Assembly: GCA_035758845.1 (NCBI GenBank)
Contig: DASTVZ010000087.1
Location: 10,986-74,985 of the forward strand
Source: JALZOC01 sp035758845
GTDB lineage: Bacteria > Acidobacteriota > Vicinamibacteria > Vicinamibacterales > 2-12-FULL-66-21
Direction of reading: 5' to 3'
DNA: 64,000 nucleotides
A program made the position numbers and the translations under genes. The notes under the pieces are model-generated. The model was not told the DNA's origin, made no database searches, and saw only the letters and a list, made by a program, of their open reading frames with translations. This document shows, in pieces, positions 7,943 through 15,242 of the stretch. Position 1 is the first letter of the stretch, and every line of letters begins with the position of its first letter.

Positions 7943-8904
7943 TGTTCTACGCCATTCGTCACTTCACCCGTTATCGATATACCCGCCCTGTCTGGCAGAG
8001 CATGCTCGAAGTGCGGATGCATCCGCGAAGCGAGAACAACCAGCGATGTTTCACGTTCCGCTTGTCGGTGAACCCGCGCGCGCGAATTTTCTCGTTTGTC
8101 GACTACCTGGGAAACCAGGTGCACCATTTCGATCTGCCGTCGCATCACCGCGAGGTCACGATCGTTGCCGACGCCCTCGTCAACATCGACCCGCCGGCGA
8201 CACTGCCCGAATCGCTGCCACTCGAGTCGTGGAGCGACCTGCGCCGGATGATCGACGAAGACGACCACTGGCAGATGCTGATGCCGAGCCACTACGCGCG
8301 CGGATGCCCGCAACTCGACGACCTGGCGGGCGAACTTGGCGTCGGCGACGCGGACGGCCGGGATCCGTTGACGCTCGTGCGTCACATCAACGACGGCATC
8401 CATCACGCGTTTGATTACGTGCGCAAGAGCACGGCTGTGAATTCTCCGATCGAGGTCAGCCTGTCTTCCCGCAAAGGCGTCTGCCAGGATTTCGCCCACA
8501 TCATGACCGCGCTCGTCCGCGCACGCGGTATCCCCTGTCGATACGTGAGTGGCTACCTCTTTCACGACGAGTCGTGTCACGACCGATCCGCCGAAGGCGC
8601 GACGCACGCGTGGGTCGAAGCCCTGCTGCCCGAGGTCGGGTGGGTCGGCTTCGATCCAACCAACGATCTCATCGCCGGCAGCCGTCACATCCGAACCGGG
8701 ATCGGCCGCGACTATGCCGACGTGCCGCCGACGCTCGGGACGATGAAAGGGCGGACTGAAACGGAGCTGCAGGTCCGCGTCCGCGTCACCCCCTCGCAGG
8801 CGTTGCTTCCGCCCGATCAGGAGTTTGCCGCCGACGAAGAATGGTCGCTGTTCCTCGAAAGCGATCAGCAGGCGCAGATCCTGTACGAACAACAGCAGCA
8901 ATAA
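7942..8904 (+). CDS. Transglutaminase family protein with complete catalytic triad
   Basis: 320 residues. An N-terminal bacterial transglutaminase-like beta domain (MFYAIRHFTRYRYTRPV) is followed by the papain-like core: GVCQDFAHIM with Cys181, THAWVEALLP with His222, and GFDPTND with Asp238. Unlike the divergent transglutaminase at 3490-4326, the full Cys-His-Asp set is present, so this is the likelier active enzyme. It ends the Anbu/ATP-grasp/alpha-E operon and probably hydrolyses or forms amide bonds in the peptide or protein handled by that set; direction of the reaction is unknown. The last residues are Gln-rich (EQQQQ), and the stop is followed within 11 bases by the remnant of a truncated gene. 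Confidence 0.93.
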   Translation: MFYAIRHFTRYRYTRPVWQSMLEVRMHPRSENNQRCFTFRLSVNPRARIFSFVDYLGNQVHHFDLPSHHREVTIVADALVNIDPPATLPESLPLESWSDLRRMIDEDDHWQMLMPSHYARGCPQLDDLAGELGVGDADGRDPLTLVRHINDGIHHAFDYVRKSTAVNSPIEVSLSSRKGVCQDFAHIMTALVRARGIPCRYVSGYLFHDESCHDRSAEGATHAWVEALLPEVGWVGFDPTNDLIAGSRHIRTGIGRDYADVPPTLGTMKGRTETELQVRVRVTPSQALLPPDQEFAADEEWSLFLESDQQAQILYEQQQQ

Positions 8905-8915
8905 CGTTCTATTAG

Positions 8916-9281
8916 TATGGTTACGGGAACACCAATCAGGGCAAGATCATCGCCGCTGCGTTGATGGACAACTTCAACAAGGTCGTCACCGTCGTGCGTA
9001 ACGATCCGGCGCTACAGCGCAGCGTTGGCAGCCTCAAGCAGGAAGCGGCGGCCGGCGGCGCGAAGAAGGGGGGCGCCGTGTTCGACGAAGGAGACGTGCT
9101 CCTGCCGAAGATTGCCGGCGTGAAGATGCTGGGCGAGCCGTCCGACACGGCGAAGGCACTTGCGACGCTCGGTCGCGCGGATGAAGTCGTCGTGGTCGGT
9201 GCTTCGAAGGATGGCTACGTTCACGTGCAGGGTCCGACAGCCAGTGGATGGGTGAAGATCGTCCTCATGCAGAAACGCTAG
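8916..9281 (+). pseudogene. 5'-truncated CsgG/HfaB-type gene remnant with C-terminal SH3-like domain
   Basis: The reading frame opens just after an in-frame TAG (8913) and has no credible start: the first residues, YGYGNTNQGKIIAAALMDN, are the end of a CsgG-type lipoprotein domain (GNTNQGK...AA..D..NK.V), which normally has some 200 residues before it. The only possible starts (TTG 8961, ATG 8964) fall inside this motif and lack a Shine-Dalgarno. The rest (GGAVFDEGDVLLP, then VVVVGASKDGYVHVQGPTASGWVKI) is an SH3-like module. CsgG proteins form outer-membrane secretion channels. I read this as a deletion scar fused directly behind the transglutaminase gene. Confidence 0.65.
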
Positions 9282-9354
9282 ACGACCGTCGGCGTGCTTC
9301 CGGTACCCAGGTTCTAATCGGTGGTCCTGTCCGGCGCGAGGTCCGTGAGTACTC

Positions 9355-9573
9355 TCAGCGCCGGTAGGGCCATCGCTGGGAATTACGTGTTCCTGCCTCC
9401 AACCGTCCGGCGTTCCAGATCGCGCCACAGCCGCAGCATCGCCAGTAACTGTTCACCGTGACCACCTTGCTGGTGGTCTTCAGGTCGGTCGCGCCGCAGT
9501 CCGGACAGCGCGAAGGAACAGGGACACCTTCCACGCGTTGAGGGCCGTTTCCATTCTGTTGCAACCCTGCCAC
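9355..9573 (-). CDS. Small zinc-ribbon protein
   Basis: About 72 residues. The informative part is CPDCGATDLKTTSKVV followed by YWRCCGCGAIWNAGR: two Cys pairs (CPDC and CGC, with an extra Cys) 16-18 residues apart, a classical zinc ribbon. The start is uncertain: a GTG at 9573 is used here; the frame stays open further upstream, overlapping the preceding gene, and no convincing Shine-Dalgarno decides it. It is the last of four small genes read leftwards. Function unknown; a nucleic-acid or protein-binding ribbon is possible. Confidence 0.6.
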   Translation of the reverse strand: MAGLQQNGNGPQRVEGVPVPSRCPDCGATDLKTTSKVVTVNSYWRCCGCGAIWNAGRLEAGTRNSQRWPYRR

Positions 9574-9619
9574 TCCATTTCCAGTTGCGTCTTCACTCGG
9601 AAGACAGCTCAATCCCCCG

Positions 9620-9811
9620 TCAGTCCTGCCGGCGGAAGTGATCCGGATTCTCGCTGCAGATCCACCCCATGCTGTCGCGCAACACGGTCGCAGGAAATAC
9701 AAGCGTCTTCTCGCCTCGCCCGGGATCGTTCCGGCTGTGCCAGCCGAACTGCATCGTGCCGACACACGCCGCGATCGAGCAGGGACGAGTATCCCCCCGT
9801 GCTGGCTGCAT
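9620..9811 (-). CDS. 63-aa Cys-containing small protein, unknown function
   Basis: Starts at ATG 9811 with AAGGA nine bases upstream. The sequence has two Cys near the N-terminus (PCSIAAC), then MQFGW, VFPATVLRDSMGWICSEN and PDHFRR; Cys11, Cys16, Cys52 and His58 could hold one metal ion as a degenerate zinc ribbon. It lies 14 bases after the 78-aa membrane protein gene and before the zinc-ribbon gene, on the same strand. I do not recognise a named family. Codon pattern and the ribosome site argue that it is real despite its size. Confidence 0.55.
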   Translation of the reverse strand: MQPARGDTRPCSIAACVGTMQFGWHSRNDPGRGEKTLVFPATVLRDSMGWICSENPDHFRRQD

Positions 9812-9825
9812 GGCCTGTCCTTGTC

Positions 9826-10062
9826 TCAAGGCTGCCGAGCGGTCTCGGTGTCGTGAATGATTTCGCTTGTGCTGGTCGGAGCCTGTGCATTCTGCCACGA
9901 GTTGAGGGCAATCGCCGTCGTGCAGATCACGACGGCCGCGAACACCGCGAAGGTCGAGCCGGTGACGAATGTCGGCTCCAGCATCAGCCAAATCGATGCC
10001 ATGAAGAGCCCCACCAGCACAGGGACGACAATAGTCATGGTCCGACTGCTCAGAGTAGTCAT
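9826..10062 (-). CDS. 78-aa small membrane protein with two transmembrane helices
   Basis: MTTLSSRTMTIVVPVLVGLF begins a first hydrophobic helix; a second covers TFAVFAAVVICTTAIAL. The C-terminal 20 residues are polar (TSTSEIIHDTETARQP). AGGGG lies seven bases before the ATG. It follows the 48-aa gene by 39 bases and precedes the 63-aa gene by 14, consistent with one transcript. No family recognised. Confidence 0.6.
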   Translation of the reverse strand: MTTLSSRTMTIVVPVLVGLFMASIWLMLEPTFVTGSTFAVFAAVVICTTAIALNSWQNAQAPTSTSEIIHDTETARQP

Positions 10063-10101
10063 AAAGCCCCTTTCAGGGGGAAACGAGTTCGCGTCCTGGC
10101 G

Positions 10102-10248
10102 TCAGACCTCCGACGAGGACGGTCGCGAGGTGTACGCGGCGACCCACTGATCGCTCATTGTGCCGAGATCCGCAAGCGAGCCTGGTCTGCGCGCCAGGCT
10201 GCTGAGAAGGACTGCTGTCAGTCCCAGTCCAAGCGCCAGAACGAGCAT
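10102..10248 (-). CDS. 48-aa single-pass membrane protein, first of four mini-genes
   Basis: A short gene whose ATG (10248) is preceded by GAGGA at eight bases' spacing. The protein is one N-terminal hydrophobic helix (MLVLALGLGLTAVLLSSLA) followed by a polar tail ending SSSEV. It could be an exported or membrane-anchored peptide. It opens a run of four tiny genes read leftwards with gaps of 39, 14 and 46 bases. Nothing in the sequence names its role. Confidence 0.55.
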   Translation of the reverse strand: MLVLALGLGLTAVLLSSLARRPGSLADLGTMSDQWVAAYTSRPSSSEV

Positions 10249-10445
10249 GATTCGAATCCTCGGATTTGCACCAATCGACGAAACGAAAGCAGGCTGGAAA
10301 AGGAGGAGATCTCTGCCAGCACTTTAATGAGCTCGGCGGCCGGTGTTGCCGAAAAGTTCAGGAAAGGATCTCCATCATAGCACAGTCCCGGATTCCCCAC
10401 CTTGAGAGGACATCGGTTGGAGATCGCATAGACTCTGCGTCACCC

Positions 10446-12239
10446 ATGCATTTATCGACACTGGACTGGCTGATTGTCGCCATTTCTCTTTTGATTTGCT
10501 TCGGGCCGGCGGTGTTCTTCGCCGACCGGGCAGGTCGCAACACGTCTGAGTTCTTCGCCTCCGGCCGCGCGGTGCCATGGTGGCTTGCCGGGTTGTCCAT
10601 GGTGGCGACCACGTTCAGTGCCGATACCCCCAACCTGGTGACCGACATCGTGCGGCGCAACGGCGTCGCCGGGAATTGGGTCTGGTGGGCCTTCGTATTG
10701 ACCGGCGTCGCGACGGTGTTCTTCTACGCGCGCTTGTGGCGCCGCTCCGGCGTGCTCACCGATCTCGAATTCTACGAACTACGGTACTCGGGCAAGGCAG
10801 CTTCCGCGGTGCGCGGATTCCGCGCGCTGTATCTGGGTCTGTTCTTCAACTGCATGATCATGGCGGCGGTGAATCTTGCTACTTGCAAGATCGCTGGAAT
10901 CCTCTTCGGTCTCGATCGCTGGCAGACACTCGCTCTCGTCGGCATCCTCAACGTGACATTTGCGGCATTCGCCGGACTCTGGGGCGTTCTCGTCATCGAC
11001 ATGATCCAGTTCTTCATGAAGATGACCGCCGTGATTGCCGCGGCGTATTTCGCTGTCACGTCGGCGCAGGTCGGTGGTCTGCACGCGCTCGTGACGAAGG
11101 TCTCGGCAATCCAGGGCCCCGGCGGGGTGAACTATCTCAGCTTCCTCCCTGACTTCACGAGCAACTGGGATCTCGCCGTGGCCGTGTTCATCATGCCGAT
11201 TGCGGTCCAGTGGTGGGCCGTGTGGTATCCGGGCTCGGAGCCCGGCGGCGGCAGCTATATCGCGCAACGCATGCTTGCGTCGAAGACGGAAAAGGACGCG
11301 CTCAGCGCCGTACTCTTCTTCAACATTGCCCATTACGTGTTTCGGCCGTGGCCGTGGATCCTCGTGGCCCTGTGTTCGCTGATCGTGTATCCCGAGCTGT
11401 CAGACATCCAGCGTGCGTTTCCAAATCTCGAGCCGAGCCTGCTCGGCCACGACATTGCGTATCCGGCGATGCTGACGTTTCTTCCCTCAGGCTTTCTCGG
11501 GTTGATGGTTGGCGGCCTGATCGCGGCGAGTTCATCGACCATTCTCACGCATCTCAACTGGGGCGCCTCGTACCTCGTGCATGACTTTTACCGGCGCTTC
11601 ATCAAGACCGACGCCGGCGAAGGTCATTACGTGCTCGCCGGTCGCGTCGCCACGGTGGGCATCTTCATCGGGGCGGCTGCGTCGGTGTACTTGCTCGATA
11701 CCGCGAAGGACGTGTTCGACGTCATTCTGCAGGTGGGTGCCGGTACGGGCTTGTTGTATCTCGTGCGCTGGTTCTGGTGGCGCGTGAATGCCTGGTGCGA
11801 AATCGTCGCGATGGTGAGTTCGTTCCTCGTCTCGATCGGGCTTCTCGTGCTCAGGGCGCAAGGCGTTGTCTTCAGCACCCACGTCGCGCTCGTTGCAACC
11901 GTGGCGATTACCACGGTCTGCTGGGTGGCGACCGCGTACTTCGGACCTGAAACCGATCGCGCGGTCCTCGTCAACTTCTATCGCGCAGTTCACCCGGCAG
12001 GGCCTGGGTGGGAGCCGATTCGAAAACTCGCAGGCGACGCGCCGCGATCAGTTGCCGATCGCGACAACATCCCGCTGGCGCTGCTCGGTTGGGTCGCGGG
12101 ATGCACGGCGATCTGGTCGGCGCTCTTCGCCGAAGGCAGCTATCTTTACGGCCGGATGCCGCAGGCCATTCTGCTCACCGTCGTCTTCATCGCATCCAGT
12201 CTTGTGCTGACGTTTGTCGTCAAGCGGACGTGGTCGTAA
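10446..12239 (+). CDS. Sodium:solute symporter family (SSF) transporter
   Basis: 597 residues with about 13-14 transmembrane helices. SSF hallmarks: an early LDWLIVAISLLICFGPAVFF helix, GRAVPWWLAGLSMVATTFSAD in the TM2 region that lines the Na+/substrate site, a mid-protein LGLFFNCMIMAAV helix, and the GGLIAASSSTILTHLNWG segment that matches the Na2-site Ser/Thr stretch of TM8. The start chosen is ATG 10446 because the protein begins directly at TM1; the frame is open 180 bases further upstream without a signal. It imports a small solute (sugar, amino acid, pantothenate or similar) driven by Na+; substrate unresolved. It stands alone, divergent from the four small genes. Confidence 0.9.
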   Translation: MHLSTLDWLIVAISLLICFGPAVFFADRAGRNTSEFFASGRAVPWWLAGLSMVATTFSADTPNLVTDIVRRNGVAGNWVWWAFVLTGVATVFFYARLWRRSGVLTDLEFYELRYSGKAASAVRGFRALYLGLFFNCMIMAAVNLATCKIAGILFGLDRWQTLALVGILNVTFAAFAGLWGVLVIDMIQFFMKMTAVIAAAYFAVTSAQVGGLHALVTKVSAIQGPGGVNYLSFLPDFTSNWDLAVAVFIMPIAVQWWAVWYPGSEPGGGSYIAQRMLASKTEKDALSAVLFFNIAHYVFRPWPWILVALCSLIVYPELSDIQRAFPNLEPSLLGHDIAYPAMLTFLPSGFLGLMVGGLIAASSSTILTHLNWGASYLVHDFYRRFIKTDAGEGHYVLAGRVATVGIFIGAAASVYLLDTAKDVFDVILQVGAGTGLLYLVRWFWWRVNAWCEIVAMVSSFLVSIGLLVLRAQGVVFSTHVALVATVAITTVCWVATAYFGPETDRAVLVNFYRAVHPAGPGWEPIRKLAGDAPRSVADRDNIPLALLGWVAGCTAIWSALFAEGSYLYGRMPQAILLTVVFIASSLVLTFVVKRTWS

Positions 12240-12341
12240 TCCGGGATCGGTTGTCCGGGATCCGGGATCCGGGACGGAGAAGGCGGAGAACGACGGATGC
12301 GCCGAACACCAACATCCAAAGGGTTCGATCTCCTCCGCTGA

Positions 12342-12560
12342 GCGCGTCAGGCCGCGCGTATTCGCGAGGGAAGACAGGACGACCAGATCACGCGTGGCGA
12401 GTTGAATAGACTGCGCGCCGACGAAGCCGCGATTCGCGCAGAGGAACGTGTCTATCGTCGATCCGGTGACGGCTTGAATCGCTGGGAGAGACGGGATCTG
12501 CGGCGCGACTTGAATCGGACAAGTCGCGAGATCTACCGCTTCAGGCATAACGACCGTTAG
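12342..12560 (+). pseudogene. C-terminal remnant of a charged helical repeat-like protein gene
   Basis: A 72-codon frame directly follows an in-frame TGA (12339-12341) and has no start codon, yet it reads as a coherent protein: QDDQITRGELNRLRADEAAI, then RSGDGLNRWERRDLRRDLNR and SREIYRFRHNDR. This resembles the end of a common family of small exported, Arg/Glu-rich helical proteins (...ITxxExxrLxxxqa.I......RxdLqRdLNraSrxIYrqKHd) that normally carry a signal peptide. That N-terminal part is missing and replaced by GGGATCCGG repeats. Probably a degraded gene; a single nonsense mutation further upstream cannot be excluded. Confidence 0.55.
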
Positions 12561-12620
12561 CCGGTAACTGCCGGGATCCGTGATCCGATCGGATCCCGCA
12601 TCCCTGCGGCGCCGTGACGG

Positions 12621-12683
12621 GCCCGCTCGGCGAACGAGCGCGCGTGTTGGGGAGTCCGAGGGGCGTAGCCCCTCGGAGTATTA
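12621..12683 (+). repeat. Dispersed GC-rich repeat, copy 4, overlapping a stop codon
   Basis: GCGTGTTGGGGAGTCCG then the CCGAGGGGC / GCCCCTCGG hairpin and GGAGTATTAA. The final TTA is the reverse complement of the TAA stop of the DUF1259 gene on the minus strand. So, as with copy 1, the palindromic end touches the stop codon, and the hairpin is placed to terminate transcription of that gene. The bases from 12561 to 12620 hold GGATCC/GGATCCG-type repeats and nothing else recognisable. Confidence 0.75.
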
Positions 12684-13583
12684 ATGCGTCGCCCCGCTCT
12701 TCCCCAATTGACCGATCGCAGCTTTCACACCTGTGGCAAGTTTCGCCGCCCCACCGGTGCCGTAATAGTGAAGGAAGTACACCGTCGGCGACCCGCCGGT
12801 CATGTGATGGTGAATGGCGACGACGTTGATGCCGTTCGATCGGAGGGCCTTGAGCACTGGGTTGACTTCTGAGGCGAGCATGGCGACGTCTCCGGCGACC
12901 ATTGCATCCGCGTCGGAGCCGGCAAAAGCGGCCCACGTATTCAGACCCATGCGCGCGTTGATTTTCGCGCCATGGTCGACCAGGTTGATGTCAGGCCGGC
13001 CGATCGTGATCTTGTAGACCGGTCCAGTCTGTTCCCCTTCGTGCCCGATGATCTTCGCCAGCGCCGCAGTATCCAAAGACGGGACGGCCGGGGCAGGCGC
13101 GGCGGCAGGTGAGGAGGGCTTCGGGATCAGCGCCAGCGCGGGCGTCAAGCGCTTTGTGAGATCCGCAGCGGTTCCCATACCATGCACGTGCATGTAGAAG
13201 ATTCGCGGTTGCTCCCAGAAGAAGTGATTGTGAAGAGCGGTCACTTCGAGCCCGTTGTCGAGCAACGCTGACATCACCGGATTCACCTCGTCTTCCGTCA
13301 GAACGAGATCACCCATCATCACCTCGGTGCCACCGGTTCCCTTCGTGAGCGCAACCCATCCTCCAAACCCGAAAGGCGTGGGCGCTGCGCGCTGACCGAT
13401 AACGACTTTCAGGTCACCGCGCGGGATGTTCACCTTGAGGACGCCGTCTTTGAAATCTCCTGTCCTCCCGAGGGCCGTCAGCACGGCCTGGTAATCACCG
13501 GGGGTTTGCGCGAACGTGCGTGTCGCAGGAGCGATGGCGACGAGAAGGAACACTGCGAGAACGATCAACAGTCGGAATGACAT
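12681..13583 (-). CDS. Exported DUF1259 (LppY/LpqO family) protein with two repeated domains
   Basis: 300 residues with a clear signal peptide (LLIVLAVFLLVAIAPATRTFA-QTP). Two homologous halves follow, each with the DUF1259 pattern: ALTKGTGGTEVMMGDLVLTEDEVNPVM then VTALHNHFFWEQPRIFYMHVHG in the first, and WAAFAGSDADAMVAGDVAMLASEVNPVL then VVAIHHHMTGGSPTVYFLHYYG in the second, joined by a Pro/Ala linker. The conserved H-N-H and H-H-H clusters suggest metal binding. LpqO/LppY are named from mycobacterial lipoproteins; function is unknown. GGAGG is six bases before the ATG. The stop codon lies inside a dispersed repeat. Confidence 0.88.
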   Translation of the reverse strand: MSFRLLIVLAVFLLVAIAPATRTFAQTPGDYQAVLTALGRTGDFKDGVLKVNIPRGDLKVVIGQRAAPTPFGFGGWVALTKGTGGTEVMMGDLVLTEDEVNPVMSALLDNGLEVTALHNHFFWEQPRIFYMHVHGMGTAADLTKRLTPALALIPKPSSPAAAPAPAVPSLDTAALAKIIGHEGEQTGPVYKITIGRPDINLVDHGAKINARMGLNTWAAFAGSDADAMVAGDVAMLASEVNPVLKALRSNGINVVAIHHHMTGGSPTVYFLHYYGTGGAAKLATGVKAAIGQLGKSGATH

Positions 13584-13673
13584 CGAGACCTCCGAAAACT
13601 TGATCCTACGCCCGGAGCGGCCGATCTACCTCAGCCGCTTCACAAATTTATTGTGTAGTCCTAAGATGCTCGC

Positions 13674-14165
13674 GTGAATCCCATCCTTTCTGCCGGCGTT
13701 GTGATCGGCGTTCTCTGCAGCGCGTGGACCTTCATTCTGGGATTCACGGGTTTGTACAAGAGCCCCTCGGCAAACATGGTGTTCATCAGCGTCGTGATGG
13801 CGATCGAGATTGTGGCGCTCACCTGGGGCCTTCGCCGGACGGCCGCGGAGGGGCGTGCGTACGGCGGACAGATCCTTGCCGGGACGATGATGGCGATTGT
13901 CGGCGGCGTGATCATCATCGCGTCGTCGCTGCTCTTCACAACCGTTGTGTTTCCGAACTACTTTGCGGAAGTCGAACAGTCGTATCGAAACGCCCTGCAA
14001 AGCCAGGGCAAGACCGACGCGGAGATAGCAGCAGCCATCCAGGCGAACGCGGCAAGCGCGACACCGATGGCCCAAGCCATGAGCGGATTCATCGGCACGC
14101 TCGTGACCGGTATCGTGGCCTCGGCGATCATCGGCATTTTCGTGCGTCGACGCGGTTACAATTGA
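13674..14165 (+). CDS. DUF4199 family membrane protein
   Basis: 163 residues from GTG. Four hydrophobic helices: residues about 5-30, 33-50, 63-90 and 137-158, with a periplasmic/cytoplasmic loop carrying YFAEVEQSYRNALQSQGKT between helices 3 and 4. Helix placement, the ..FPNYF.E.. motif before the loop and length fit DUF4199. Function unknown. It is followed after four bases by the MltB-like gene, so the two may be co-transcribed. Confidence 0.75.
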   Translation: MNPILSAGVVIGVLCSAWTFILGFTGLYKSPSANMVFISVVMAIEIVALTWGLRRTAAEGRAYGGQILAGTMMAIVGGVIIIASSLLFTTVVFPNYFAEVEQSYRNALQSQGKTDAEIAAAIQANAASATPMAQAMSGFIGTLVTGIVASAIIGIFVRRRGYN

Positions 14166-14169
14166 ATTG

Positions 14170-15198
14170 ATGAGATGTGTCGCTGCCGCGATGCTTGCTG
14201 GGCTCTTGAGTGGCGGCGCCATCGTCGTTGCCGCACAGGATCCCGCGCCGATCGCACCTGTTCCGCCGCTTCCACCTCCCTTCAGCGAATGGCTGATCGC
14301 GTTTCGCGCTGAAGCTGAGGAACGAGGAATTCGTCCCGAAGTCCTCGACCAGGCACTCGACGGGGTTGAACCGGTTGCCCAGATTCTCGAGCGCGACCGC
14401 GCTCAGGCGGAGTTCACGTTGAATCTGGAGTCGTACCTAAAGCGCCGGTTGACACCTTCGCTCGTTCGAACCGCCCAGAGGATGTACAACGAGCACCGGT
14501 CACTGCTGACGAAAATTGGCGAGAAATACGGCGTCAGTCCGCGCGTGGTTGTCGCCGTCTGGGGTCTTGAATCGAATTTCGGGCGCTTCGCAGGCGTCCG
14601 TCCCACAATTCCAACGCTCGCCACACTTGCGTACGACCAGCGCCGCGGCGTGATGTTTCGCAACGAGCTCCTCAGCGCGCTGGAGATACTCAACCGCGGC
14701 GACATCGAACTCGAACAGCTCAAAGGGTCGTGGGCCGGTGCGTTAGGCCAGCCTCAGTTCATGCCGTCCAGCTATCTGCAATATGCCGAAGACTTCGACG
14801 GAGATGGCCGTCGAAACATCTGGACGTCCGAGCCCGACGTGTTCGCGTCAGTGGCGAACTACCTCAAACAGCGCGGATGGATCCAAGGGGAAAACTGGGG
14901 CCGCGAGGTCAAGCTTGTTGGCAAAGCGCGCACCGCAGCCGAGGCCGTGCCGTTGAGGGAAGCGGGATGCCGTGCGGAGCGCGCGATGACCGATCCCATG
15001 CCGCTCAAGGCGTGGCGCAAGATGGGTATCACGACGATGGCCGGCGCTCTCGTGCCGGCGATCGCTCGAGAGGCGTCTCTCGTGCGCGCCGGAAAACGCA
15101 GTTTTCTCCTCTACACGAACTACGACGCCATTCTCGCGTACAACTGCGCGCACACCTACGCGTTGAGCGTTGCGCTTCTCTCCGATCGTCTGCATTGA
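14170..15198 (+). CDS. Lytic murein transglycosylase, MltB type
   Basis: 342 residues with a signal peptide (AAMLAGLLSGGAIVVAA-QDP) but no lipobox Cys, so periplasmic rather than a lipoprotein. The SLT_2/MltB fold is shown by YGVSPRVVVAVWGLESNFGR, with the catalytic Glu in LESNFG, by LEQLKGSWAGALGQPQFMPS and by YAEDFDGDGRRNIW. It cleaves the MurNAc-GlcNAc bond forming 1,6-anhydroMurNAc, for wall turnover or insertion of envelope machines. ATG 14170 is used; a TTG lies one codon upstream. The start is four bases after the DUF4199 stop. Confidence 0.93.
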   Translation: MRCVAAAMLAGLLSGGAIVVAAQDPAPIAPVPPLPPPFSEWLIAFRAEAEERGIRPEVLDQALDGVEPVAQILERDRAQAEFTLNLESYLKRRLTPSLVRTAQRMYNEHRSLLTKIGEKYGVSPRVVVAVWGLESNFGRFAGVRPTIPTLATLAYDQRRGVMFRNELLSALEILNRGDIELEQLKGSWAGALGQPQFMPSSYLQYAEDFDGDGRRNIWTSEPDVFASVANYLKQRGWIQGENWGREVKLVGKARTAAEAVPLREAGCRAERAMTDPMPLKAWRKMGITTMAGALVPAIAREASLVRAGKRSFLLYTNYDAILAYNCAHTYALSVALLSDRLH

Positions 15199-15242
15199 AA
15201 GCTCATCCGTGGTGAGATCGTATACTGTCGGTCCCTGTCGAG

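Noticed and set aside
8961..9281. The CsgG-tail frame as an intact 106-aa gene
   Set aside because: The only starts lie within the CsgG end motif and have no ribosome site, so a truncated remnant explains it better.
10218..10400. A 60-codon minus-strand frame upstream of the four mini-genes
   Set aside because: It overlaps the 48-aa gene in another frame, lacks a ribosome site and has no recognisable composition.
12048..12548. A 166-codon minus-strand frame across the end of the symporter and the following gap
   Set aside because: It runs antisense through the symporter 3' end; the plus strand in the gap reads as a family-like protein tail, so this frame is a shadow.
15196..15226. TTGAAA ... 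TATACT as a full promoter for the TonB receptor
   Set aside because: The spacing is 20 bases, too long for a normal sigma-70 promoter; only TATACT is kept as a possible -10.
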